Position numbers and translations under genes: made by a program. The notes under the pieces are model-generated. The model saw only the letters and a list, made by a program, of their open reading frames with translations. It made no database searches and was not told the origin of the DNA. Shown here piece after piece: positions 17,779 to 24,966 of a stretch of 64,000 nucleotides of DNA (position 1 is the stretch's first letter; each line of letters starts with the position of its first letter). This DNA is from Flammeovirgaceae bacterium UBA7330 (GTDB lineage Bacteria; Bacteroidota; Bacteroidia; Cytophagales; Cyclobacteriaceae): positions 1 through 64,000 of the forward strand of contig DKPQ01000011.1 of assembly GCA_002471275.1 (NCBI GenBank). The letters run 5' to 3'.

Positions 17779-18447
17779 AGGTTAGGTGGTTTAATTAAAT
17801 ATAATGGATTAAGGTGGATTTGTCAATTTAGACGCTGGGTCAATTTGAGGTGAGTACCCAACTTTGATCGTACATGCAAACAAAAAAACCACTTCCCATC
17901 CCATCAAAGCCCATTCTCAAAATAAGAATTGACGAATAAAACTCAGATTTCGTGGAAGACGATAATTTTTTGGAGAGGATGGGGTAGAAGATGATGATCT
18001 TGTGGGCCTTGCCTACCGGATCAGGCAGGCACAGACCATGTGTTATTGGTTTAAGTTCAGAAACAGAAACTTAAATTTACAGAAATATCGTATATCGCGA
18101 TACGCGATATTAATTCATAACTTATTGATATAAAGTGATCTTTAACCTTTCAGATTACTACTGCGAGCAAGCTGGAAGAAATCAGGCAAAGCTTTAAATC
18201 AGTGCTTGATGAGCTTCAATGAATTTAACAGTTTTTCTCATTTTGAGAATCTTTATCTGGAAAAAGTAACTTTTGATCATGCCAACAGCTCTTACCAGGG
18301 GCATTTATTGCGCTATTTATTCTCAGGTTCAATCTCGGGCTAAAACTTCAGCAGAAAAGGCTATCGATTACGTGTAAAATCTGCGTTTCCAGCACATAGA
18401 GGAAGGTTTTATGTGTAGTTTGTTACAATAATTTTTTTAGGTCAAAA
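17779..18447. other. Non-coding stretch with coding debris
   Basis: No complete gene. Bases 17960-17987 resemble the last codons of the FloA-like gene (shared TTTTTGGAGAGGATGGGG). Bases 18164-18223 read as a short open C-terminus (SKLEEIRQSFKSVLDELQ, stop) that could be the decayed end of a gene. A TTCTCA/TGAGAA palindrome lies at 18235-18250. Confidence 0.45.
18235..18250. promoter_or_regulatory. TTCTCA-N3-TGAGAA palindrome, site 1
   Basis: Inverted repeat TTCTCA/TGAGAA with centre TTT. The same arms recur with centre AAA at 18628-18644 and 21765-21780, all near the HU genes. It could be an operator or a dispersed repeat fragment; no regulator is identified. Confidence 0.35.
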
Positions 18448-18553
18448 GAACTACACATTATTGAGCTCCCAACTACACGTGGTTGAGGCTTCAATCACAC
18501 GTAGTTGAGCCGTCAACTACACGTGGTTCAGAAGACAATTTGACGTTGTTGTT
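18448..18553. repeat. Five phased 22-bp units with palindromic cores
   Basis: Units start at 18448, 18470, 18492, 18514 and 18536, exactly 22 bp apart. Each is 18 bases plus a 4-base variable spacer (CTCC, GCTT, CCGT, AAGA). The core consensus is CAACTACACGTGGTTGAG; its CAAC...GTTG arms form a palindrome around ACACGT. Units 2 and 4 are closest to consensus, unit 3 has compensating-looking changes, and units 1 and 5 are decayed but in phase. 22 bp is not a multiple of three, so a coding repeat is unlikely. Two helical turns per unit suits side-by-side protein binding on one DNA face (inference). Confidence 0.75.
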
Positions 18554-18609
18554 TTTTAAGCAATAATTTTTATGGCTTTTGAACACCTTTTTCGGAGTAA
18601 AATTACATG

Positions 18610-19005
18610 TCCCGATTTGGGAATTTCATTCTCAAAATGAGAATGGAGATTGGGGAGGTTTTAGTTCCTTTTGGATGTGCTAGCCAACCTTATCATTAAA
18701 CGATTTCACAACACGGTAGGATACATAAATGGATGTTTATTTCACTAATTGAGTGATATATGCTCTTTTTTGTCTCATAGAGCGCTTTGGCATTCAAAAT
18801 GGAGCAATTATTGCTTTCTTTTTAGCGTCTGCAGACATGTCGAAAAGTGCATTCGACAAGCTTAACAAGCTAAAGCCCAGCAAACGTCTCACTGTCCTCA
18901 GCAAGACCCAGCAAAGCAGCAAATTAGAGAAACCATTTGATGGCGGAAAAGCTCCGGGTAAGCATTACCATGCTTTGGCTCCGGTCCCAGCGGGTACACT
19001 CTGAC
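18610..19005 (+). other. 396-bp conserved non-coding block before HU gene, copy 1
   Basis: Matches 21746-22141 at high identity over an equal length of 396 bases. Both copies end about 65-90 bases before an HU-HIG start codon. It begins with CCCGATTTGGGAATT and the TTCTCA/TGAGAA palindrome (18628-18644) and contains a nearly invariant stretch around 18875-18950. An ORF runs across this copy, but the other copy has single-base indels in the same place that break the frame, so the block is more likely an untranslated leader or structured RNA than a gene. Confidence 0.65.
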
Positions 19006-19068
19006 ACTAGTCAGGGGCAGCATGTTAAGGCCTATTAATCATTTGTTGAACTTTTAAATTTTAAAGCT

Positions 19069-19467
19069 ATGTCTGTTTTATATGAAGTCGTACCCAAAGG
19101 TCAACCGGGAGTGGTTGGCGGGGGAACTATTAAGTATTATGCAAAAATCGTTCGGCAGGAACCTATCAATATGAGAGAGTTCGCTGATGAGATTGCGGAA
19201 AGGAGCACACTGACTACTCCGGTAGTATATACTATGTTGGAGTGTCTATTAGACCGGATGCAGTATCATATGAAAGCTGTTCGCCCCATCAAGCTAGGTG
19301 ATTTCGGTAGCTTCTCACCATCCCTGTCCAGTAAGCCGGAGGATGTACCAGAAGGTGTAAATAAAGACTCTATCAGCAAGGTAAAGATACTCTTTCGTCC
19401 GGGTAAGGTACTACGTTCTCGTTTAGACAGCCTGGATTTCCGTAAGATGAGAACGAGGAACAAATAA
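19069..19467 (+). CDS. HU-HIG family histone-like DNA-binding protein 1
   Basis: A 132-aa member of the Bacteroidota HU-like family with the HU-HIG N-terminal extension. It begins VPKGQPGVVGGGTIKYYAKI, typical of that family, then an HU/IHF fold with the dimerisation helices (FADEIAERSTLT, VYTMLECLLDRM) and IKLGDFGSFSPSLSS, where the beta-arm glycines are conserved. Presumed role is DNA bending and nucleoid structure. It is followed by a strong terminator, so it is monocistronic. A paralogue lies at 22229-22639 with the same upstream block. Confidence 0.9.
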   Translation: MSVLYEVVPKGQPGVVGGGTIKYYAKIVRQEPINMREFADEIAERSTLTTPVVYTMLECLLDRMQYHMKAVRPIKLGDFGSFSPSLSSKPEDVPEGVNKDSISKVKILFRPGKVLRSRLDSLDFRKMRTRNK

Positions 19468-19503
19468 GATACACTTGTGATGATTGTAATGTTTAAAATG
19501 TGG

Positions 19504-19614
19504 AAATTCCACTCTGCAAGCCTAGTGAAGCAGAGTGGTTTTTTTTTGTTTCCATTTTTCAGCGTTTGCGGGACTGAGTATCAGAGTCCCTACGGTGACT
19601 CTGATTGGCTGTAA
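19504..19614 (+). repeat. 111-bp direct repeat, left copy (terminator plus REP)
   Basis: Contains the HU terminator, a GCGTTTGCGGGACTGAG stretch and a REP hairpin ATCAGAGTC/GACTCTGAT (19580-19605). Repeated almost exactly at 19975-20085 with an offset of 471. The G-rich dispersed element lies between the two copies. Confidence 0.8.
19509..19547 (+). terminator. Terminator of HU gene 1
   Basis: Perfect stem CCACTCTGC (19509-19517) with GCAGAGTGG (19530-19538) followed by nine T. The same terminator is repeated at 19980-20018. Confidence 0.88.
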
Positions 19615-19726
19615 TCGTCCTCTTCGAGAGCAATTCCGTCTGGTGAGGACACCAGCCGGGTTTCGTGAAGTGGTGCGGCGGGACCCCTTCAGGGGATCAA
19701 GGGGCGAGTGGTGGCTCTGACCATTT

Positions 19727-19974
19727 CATACTTTGCAAAATCGAAATTCCGGAAACCTGCATAGGCTATCACGGCGGCGGGGGAAAAATGGCGGGCAGCT
19801 TGCGGGGAGGCCGTGTTGCAGGAGGTTGGCCAAGAGGGAGGCGTGTGGTGTGTAGGCCGTGCACTTATTAATTTTTCCAAGGGCTTTTTGTTTCGTTTTT
19901 GGCCCTTCAAAAATGAAAGCCCCCCTGGCAAGGGTGATTAATAAACTATTTTGTAAGAGAATGAAGTCTTGAAA
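19727..19974 (+). repeat. G-rich dispersed element, copy 2
   Basis: About 250 bp homologous to the right part of 5050-5390 and to 23938-24229 and 27700-27976. It lacks the GC-rich GGCGGTCCGCC palindrome present in the other copies, as if deleted. It is flanked by the 111-bp direct repeats. Bases 19615-19726 match fragments at 21526-21640. Confidence 0.72.
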
Positions 19975-20085
19975 AAATTCCACTCTGCAAGCCTAGTGAA
20001 GCAGAGTGGTTTTTTTTGTTTCCTTTTTTTCAGCGTTTGCGGGACTGAGGATCAGAGTCCCTTCGGTGACTCTGATTAGCTGTAA
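19975..20085 (+). repeat. 111-bp direct repeat, right copy
   Basis: Second copy of 19504-19614, including terminator (19980-20018) and REP hairpin (20051-20076). No gene precedes this terminator, so it is a copied piece and not a working unit of its own. Confidence 0.8.
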
Positions 20086-20107
20086 AGGGACTCTCGGGAA
20101 GATCAAC

Positions 20108-20518
20108 CTACCATCCCCTCACAAAAGCCATCCTTGTATTAAAAGGTTGCATCAGCTCATCCTCATAGATCCTGAGGGCACGATTTGATTTCTTTTTAAA
20201 TATGGAATGCAGGGGGATGGAAACAACCACCAATCCGGAACCAATACCTGCCAGCGTCCAGTTAAAGTCATTGCCTGCCAGAGCCATCCCCGCAGGAATC
20301 CCCATCAACATCACTCCAGTCATCGTACTGACTGTTGACATCGACTTGATTCGAAAGGCACGCACCATCTCTCGATGTGCTTCCGGATAGGGTTTGAGTT
20401 GCGCAAGTAGCTCTGCTTTTGGCATGGACTTTCTCATTACTTTATAAGCAGGCTCTTCCTGGGCAAGTAAAGGGTAGGAAGGCAGGAGTAAAAGAAAGAG
20501 ATATAATGTTTTCAGCAT
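20108..20518 (-). CDS. Small exported membrane protein of unknown function
   Basis: A 136-aa protein with a clear signal peptide (LYLFLLLLPSYPLLAQ, cleavage after LLAQ), a charged helical segment (KVMRKSMPKAELLAQLKPYPEAH), two hydrophobic segments (MTGVMLMGIPAGMALAG; TLAGIGSGLVVVSIPLHSIF) and a basic C-terminus. No named domain recognised. It is isolated: repeats lie on both sides. The open frame, signal peptide and start codon context support a real gene. It probably sits in the envelope. Confidence 0.7.
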   Translation of the reverse strand: MLKTLYLFLLLLPSYPLLAQEEPAYKVMRKSMPKAELLAQLKPYPEAHREMVRAFRIKSMSTVSTMTGVMLMGIPAGMALAGNDFNWTLAGIGSGLVVVSIPLHSIFKKKSNRALRIYEDELMQPFNTRMAFVRGW

Positions 20519-20761
20519 TACTGGTTGAGTGAAAGGATAATAGTTTAACCGGTATGGCTAATATACTACTTTGATTGGATTCAACTATTCATTACGAGGA
20601 TCAAAAAATCAAAGATGACACTCTCCGATTTGGGAAGTGCTTTCTCAAGTATGCACGCACAAACCGTGGGTAAAAGGAATTTTATCCACTATATCCATTG
20701 AAAGTAGAACCATTTTATGTTAACTTACTCTTATATTACTAAATATAGCTGGTTCTTAAGG

Positions 20762-20794
20762 CCCTTCATTTCAGCCGGAAGTGAGGGGTTTTTT
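20762..20794 (+). terminator. Terminator-like hairpin without an obvious gene
   Basis: Stem CCC-TCA-TTTC with GAAGTGAGGG (one bulged T, one G-T pair), then six T. No ORF precedes it on the plus strand within 700 bases, so it may end a small RNA or be debris. Confidence 0.45.
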
Positions 20795-20809
20795 ATTTGG
20801 TATATTCTA

Positions 20810-21745
20810 TTACCTAAATGTCATATTTCAACAAATTGAAGTACAGGAATCCTGAATAGGCTATCACGGTTTAGAAGCGGTGTGGTGGCCCCCCTTGAGT
20901 CAATGCCGAAGCTCATGGTCTACCGAAGCTTCCATCATTCCACTAAGCTCAGTACAGTAGATAGCGAAGGTAGATGGCGTAGGTATTTAGGGGATCAAGG
21001 GGTAGCAGGGACTCTGACCATTCGGAGGTAAGAGCTTCTTTAGCCCTCATGCCGGGCAGGCAAATACTTTTTTCTTGATAAAAAAGTATTCAAAAAATCA
21101 AGCCAGAATAATCACTTCCCCCCACAAAGGCTCCCCACGCCCGGTATTCTGGCGGGCCACCGCTCTGTTTCACCTTTGGTGAAAGTTGAGGTGGTAGCTC
21201 TTCGCAGATCAAATAGGTAACCTGAAGGCTTATTTCATTGCTAATTCCTCCAATTGCGAAGCAAAAGAGCGTAGGCCTGAAAATTTAGTGGTGGTCCGTC
21301 ATTACGGCGTGCGGAGGCAAGTGGGGGGAAGTCATTAAATTTTCTTGACTTTTTTGCTTCGTTTTTGGCGGTACGCCGCAGCGTTCAAGACAAAAATGAA
21401 GAGCCTCCGCACGCTGTCGCTGAAGCTTTAGCGTAGGCGCCGGCTCAAGCGGTGATGAATAAACTATTTTGTGAGAGAATGAAGTCCAGAAGCACGATGG
21501 TCTGTGAGCCACAGACCATGGGTAGACATGTTCCGTCTGGTGAGGACACCAGCCGGGGTTTCGAGAAGTGGTGCGGTGGGACCCCTTGAGTCAATGCCGA
21601 AGCCTTGGCGTAGGTATTTAGGGGCTAGGGGCGAGCGGAGGCTTTTCAAATCCTAAATCGGTGAAACTATTTTGCAAGAGAATGAATTCTTGAAAAACTT
21701 CTCCACTATTTCAATTATAAAGGTCAACAAAACAAAGATGACACT
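20810..21745. repeat. Repeat mosaic between the HU loci
   Basis: No gene. Bases 20810-20872 match the left part of the G-rich element. Bases 20878-21030 and 21526-21640 share a GGGACCCCTTGAGTCAATGC-type sequence. Bases 21028-21292 are a shorter copy of 4196-4620. Bases 21340-21440 hold TTCTTGACTTTTTTGCTTCG and its near-complement CAAGACAAAAATGAAG. A GGTCTGTG/CACAGACC hairpin lies at 21499-21517. Bases 21660-21700 match the tail of the G-rich element. The region looks like nested insertions of several families. Confidence 0.65.
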
Positions 21746-22141
21746 TCCCGATTTGGGAATTACTTTCTCAAAATGAGAATGGGAGTAGGGGAGGTTTTGG
21801 TTCCTTTTGGATGTGGTGCCCAACCTTATCATTAAACGATGACAAAGCACGGTAGGATACATAAATGGATGGTTTTTTCCCTAAAAGAAAGTTTTATTTT
21901 ATTTTTTGTCTCATAGAGCGTTTTGGCATCTAAAATGGAGTAATTATTGCTTTCTTTTTAATGTCTTTAGACTTGTCGAAAAGCGCATTCGACAGCTTAA
22001 CAAGCTAAAGCCCAGCAAACGTCTCACTGTCCCCAGCAAGACCCAGCAAAGCAGCAATTTAGAGAAACCATTTTTATGGCGGATAAGCTCCAGGTAAGCA
22101 TTACCACGCTTTCGTTCCGGCCACAACGGGTACAATCTGAC
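21746..22141 (+). other. 396-bp conserved non-coding block before HU gene, copy 2
   Basis: Second copy of 18610-19005, with the TTCTCA/TGAGAA palindrome at 21765-21780. Relative to copy 1 it has a one-base deletion near 21994 and a one-base insertion near 22075, each of which would break the reading frame, while the surrounding DNA remains nearly identical. That pattern favours selection on RNA or DNA, or a recent duplication. Confidence 0.65.
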
Positions 22142-22228
22142 GCCAGCCGCGTGATAGCAAGTGAAGCCCGCCTGCCGGTATAGGCAGGCAATTTAAATCA
22201 ATTGTATAACCATTAAATTTTTTCAATT

Positions 22229-22639
22229 ATGTCAGTTAAATATCGTGCCGTTCCTAAAGGACAACCTGGGGTTGTCGGCGGCGGTGAAATCAAGTTTTAT
22301 GCATCCATCATTCGGGGATCTAAAATAGATCTCAGAAACCTGTTGGAGGAGATCTCTGAGTTAAATGTAGCCCACCCGGGAGCTGTGCTCGCCGTGTTGG
22401 AAGCATTCCTTACCAAGGTCAATTATCACCTCATCAACGGAAGAGCCATTGAGCTGGGACAGTTGGGTAGTTTTTACCCTTCTATCAGCAGTTCTTCTGA
22501 GGATTCCGATGATGCTGTGACAAGAGAGAGTATCAAACGTTTCAAAGTGATCTATAGACCCAGTCAATTGCTCAGGGAGCGATTGGATAGGGTGAAGTTC
22601 GAAAAAGAATCGGATGATACGCCTGCAACAGCCGCATAG
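22229..22639 (+). CDS. HU-HIG family histone-like DNA-binding protein 2
   Basis: A 136-aa paralogue of the protein at 19069-19467. It starts VPKGQPGVVGGGEIKFYASI and keeps the HU fold with AIELGQLGSFYPSISSSSED and the C-terminal strand FKVIYRPSQLLRERLD. The two proteins share the extension and arm but differ strongly in the helices, so the protein duplication is older than the similarity of the upstream blocks suggests. It is followed by a terminator and then by two coiled-coil membrane protein genes; in many Bacteroidota an amidase follows this type of HU gene instead. Confidence 0.9.
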   Translation: MSVKYRAVPKGQPGVVGGGEIKFYASIIRGSKIDLRNLLEEISELNVAHPGAVLAVLEAFLTKVNYHLINGRAIELGQLGSFYPSISSSSEDSDDAVTRESIKRFKVIYRPSQLLRERLDRVKFEKESDDTPATAA

Positions 22640-22666
22640 GCTCACTAGCACATATGCAGTGATTAC

Positions 22667-22722
22667 AGAGGCCTGGGCCTGACTGAATGCTTCAGCACCC
22701 GGACAGACTTTAGGCCTCTTTT
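22667..22722 (+). terminator. Terminator of HU gene 2
   Basis: Arms AGAGGCCT (22667-22674) and AGGCCTCT (22712-22719) with a 37-base loop, then TTTTA. The loop is long, so efficiency may be modest. Confidence 0.55.
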
Positions 22723-22797
22723 ATCATCCATCATAGCCTTGGCGAAGGTGGATCATCCATAACCCAATAACCTTTTAAACTCTAAACCTTGTCAATC

Positions 22798-23169
22798 ATG
22801 AAGAAGTACATGCACTATATCAAAATGGCTGTGTTGGCAGGGGTGATCATCTATCAGGTGATCTTTCAGCGCAGCATGATAACCGAGACCCTGCATACGA
22901 CCCGTAAAATGGATCTGCAACTGGACTCACTCTGGTCGATCTTACATCAGTACGATGACACGCGCGCTGCATACGAAACAGCCTATACGGAGCTCATGCT
23001 GGCCCAGGAAGAACTGATCGCCATCCGGCAGGATTATGCCCGCATCTCAGACGAGCAGCAGGCTGATGTACTATCCATCCGGCAGCAACTGCAGCAACTG
23101 GCGCGGCCAGCCCGGGACATACCTATATACGAAATTCAATCTGTGGACTCTTTACTCTTTCAGCCATGA
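22798..23169 (+). CDS. Membrane-anchored coiled-coil protein, first of an overlapping pair
   Basis: A 123-aa protein starting at the ATG 22798 (MKKYMHYIKMAVL); a TTG nine bases earlier is possible but less likely. A single N-terminal membrane helix (MAVLAGVIIYQVIF) is followed by ~70 residues of helical, Gln/Glu-rich coiled coil (LDSLWSILHQYDDTRAAYE... to DVLSIRQQLQQLARP) and a short tail. The likely topology is N-in with the coil outside. Its stop overlaps the next start (ATGA), so the two products are made together. No domain recognised. Codon use is more GC-rich than in the HU gene. Confidence 0.72.
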   Translation: MKKYMHYIKMAVLAGVIIYQVIFQRSMITETLHTTRKMDLQLDSLWSILHQYDDTRAAYETAYTELMLAQEELIAIRQDYARISDEQQADVLSIRQQLQQLARPARDIPIYEIQSVDSLLFQP

Positions 23170-23720
23170 AGCCGCTTGCCACATCTCTCTTCTGTCTTAT
23201 ACTCCTCATTTCAGCCCAGGCACAGCAGCGGACCTTCCAGTCCCGTGACAGTCGGCTGAAGGTGTACTATGGCGACACCGTTTCCATCCTGGCCGACAGC
23301 GCCTACATCGTGAGTGCTGCCCAGGCCTTGCTCCTCAATGAGAAGCTGCTGGAGCTCAAGGCTGCCCAGCTGACCAACCAGGAGCTTCATGCCACCCATG
23401 CCGAACTGCTGGATCGGGTAGGCGAGATCGAGCAGCAGGTATCCCGCCTGCTCAGCCGCCTGCAGTCCGAGCACCGCGTGATGGAAGAAAACCTTGTGCT
23501 ACTCCTCTCCGAGTTGGACCAAAGCATCGCCATCCTGCAGCAAGCCAACACCGAGCTCACCCTCAACAACACCCAACTCAACGACCAGCTGGCCCTAATG
23601 GATCAGACTGTCAGGCACCTCCGCAAAGAAAACCGCAGACTAGGCTGGCATCACCTCCGGGATAAAGCAGCCATTGCCATACTTGGTCTTAGCCTGGGAT
23701 ATCTCCTGGGGAATATGTGA
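23166..23720 (+). CDS. Secreted coiled-coil protein with C-terminal membrane helix
   Basis: A 184-aa protein with a signal peptide (SLFCLILLISAQAQ), a short N-terminal segment (RLKVYYGDTVSILADSAY), ~110 residues of continuous heptad-like coiled coil (LELKAAQLTNQELHATHAEL to LMDQTVRHLRKENRRL) and a C-terminal hydrophobic helix (AIAILGLSLGYLLGN). It overlaps the preceding gene by ATGA. Two periplasmic coils, one anchored N-terminally and one C-terminally, could meet across the envelope; the layout loosely recalls phage spanin pairs, but there is no lipobox and no homology that I can show. A terminator follows. Confidence 0.75.
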   Translation: MKPLATSLFCLILLISAQAQQRTFQSRDSRLKVYYGDTVSILADSAYIVSAAQALLLNEKLLELKAAQLTNQELHATHAELLDRVGEIEQQVSRLLSRLQSEHRVMEENLVLLLSELDQSIAILQQANTELTLNNTQLNDQLALMDQTVRHLRKENRRLGWHHLRDKAAIAILGLSLGYLLGNM

Positions 23721-23758
23721 AGATCTTTAAGAATTGGGTTTATATAATGTAGTCATGG

Positions 23759-23798
23759 CCACCCTGTCTTATCAGTAGGTAAGCGGGGTGGTTTTTTT
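23759..23798 (+). terminator. Terminator of the coiled-coil pair
   Basis: Arms CCACCCTG (23759-23766) and CGGGGTGG (23784-23791), with one wobble pair, followed by seven T. Confidence 0.85.
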
Positions 23799-23886
23799 GT
23801 GAGATTAAGTCAGTGGCTAAGTCATAGTATGACTGCGTCATTGACGATGGTCTGTGAGGGCACAGACTATGGGTAGGGTAGGTAGT

Positions 23887-23912
23887 ATCAGAGTCCCTTC
23901 GGTGACTCTGAT
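23887..23912. repeat. REP hairpin, ATCAGAGTC family
   Basis: Arms ATCAGAGTC and GACTCTGAT with CCTTCGGT in the loop. Members also lie at 19580-19605, 20051-20076, 24386-24411, 24793-24818, 26153-26178, 26359-26384 (plus a half site at 26341) and 45360-45384, mostly followed by TGGCTG. A GGTCTGTG-type hairpin lies just upstream near 23849. Confidence 0.8.
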
Positions 23913-23937
23913 TGGCTGTTGGAAACCTGAAGGCTTA

Positions 23938-24229
23938 CCTAAATGTCATACTTTACAAAATCGAAATTCTGGAAACCTGAATAAGCTATCACGGCGGTGG
24001 GGGAAAAATGGTGGGCAGCTTGCGGGGAGGCCGTGTTGCAGGAGGTTGGCCCTGAGGGAGGCGTGTGGTGCGCAGGCCGTGCACTTATTAATTTTTCCAA
24101 GGGCTTTTTGGCGGTCCGCCGCCGCGGGCGGTTCGCCGCTGCGATCGTTTTTGGCCTTCAAAAATGAAAGCCTCCCTGGCAAGGGTGATGAATAAACTAT
24201 TTTGTGAGAGAATGAAGTCTTAAAAAAAC
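23938..24229 (+). repeat. G-rich dispersed element, copy 3
   Basis: Homologue of 5050-5390 (right part), 19727-19974 and 27700-27976, here with an expanded GC-rich palindrome near 24110-24145. It continues into a TTCCCGA/TCGGGAA hairpin of the 2730 family at about 24266-24323, an order also seen at 27977-28081. Confidence 0.72.
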
Positions 24230-24385
24230 CTTGGCTTGTGGTGCACCCTTACCTTCTAATGCGATAGATTCCCGACCTGCCTTCCGGTAGGCAGGCTCGT
24301 CCTGAGGGACTCTCGGGAATGACGGTGATGAGGCGGATTGGGTTTTTGTTGCACAAATCATCCCTGCTGACCGAAGTAAGATAGT

Positions 24386-24411
24386 ATCAGAGTCCCTTCG
24401 GTGACTCTGAT
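24386..24411. repeat. REP hairpin fused to transposase remnant
   Basis: A full ATCAGAGTC/GACTCTGAT hairpin. The homology to transposase coding sequence starts directly at its right end, and the hairpin puts a TGA in that reading frame. Confidence 0.8.
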
Positions 24412-24413
24412 TT

Positions 24414-24653
24414 GTCAAAAACAACGCTACGAATTTTATCAATGAGAAAAAGTGGTTGCCTGGGAAATTCAGCTGGCAGGAGGGATATGGAGCATTTTCA
24501 TATTCCCATTCACAGCTCAATAATGTCTATCAATACATTCTAAATCAAGAAGAACATCATAAAAAGCAAACCTTTAAAGAGGAATATTTAGCTTTTCTTA
24601 ATAAATACGAGATACCATATGAAGAACGGTTCTTGTTTGATTGGTTATCATGA
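24414..24653 (+). pseudogene. C-terminal remnant of an IS200-like REP-associated tyrosine transposase
   Basis: The reading frame from 24414 gives a typical C-terminus of Y1-type (RAYT/TnpA-REP) transposases: FINEKKWLPGKFSWQEGYG, AFSYSHSQLNNVYQYILNQ, EEHHKKQTFKEEY and KYEIPYEERFLFDWLS. About 80 residues remain of the usual ~150 or more; the HUH motif and everything before it are missing. The 5' break coincides with a REP hairpin, and REP-like CCCCTTCGGGG hairpins follow the stop. RAYTs mobilise REP sequences in other bacteria, so this is a plausible extinct source of the surrounding REPs (inference). Confidence 0.82.
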
Positions 24654-24966
24654 CACCCCTTCGGGGTTTGAATCTTTTATTCGGCCTGCTTTCTATAATA
24701 TTGCCATCCCTTCGGGATTAGTTAAGCTGGTAAATTGAATGAAGAATTGGCTTAAGTTGACGGCTATGGTGAGCCACAGACCATGGGTAAGTATCAGAGT
24801 CTCTACGGTGACTCTGGTTGGCTGTAGGAAATATCTGGTTACACACTCAAATGATTGAATACTGCGAATATATAGATCATATTATCTGATAAAATGATTT
24901 ATAATATGTAATTTTATCGATCATAATTATTCATTATATGATTAATAAATCGTTAAAATATAGATC
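24654..24966. other. REP debris and AT-rich upstream region of the Fic gene
   Basis: CCCCTTCGGGG at 24655-24667 and ATCCCTTCGGGAT at 24706-24718 follow the transposase remnant as in 1037-1225. A REP hairpin lies at 24793-24818. Bases 24860-24966 are strongly AT-rich with TATAGATCAT repeated near both ends, a likely promoter region for the Fic gene, but no -33/-7 pair is convincing. Confidence 0.5.

Noticed and set aside
18448..18553. CRISPR array
   Set aside because: The units are 18 bases with only 4-base variable spacers, and there is no cas gene in the window.
18753..19004. ORF of 83 codons across the 396-bp block before HU gene 1
   Set aside because: The other copy of the block has single-base indels that break the frame while the DNA stays similar, so it is not under coding constraint.
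22798..23720. Phage spanin pair
   Set aside because: There is no lipoprotein signal on the second protein and no holin, endolysin or other phage gene nearby; kept only as a topological comparison.
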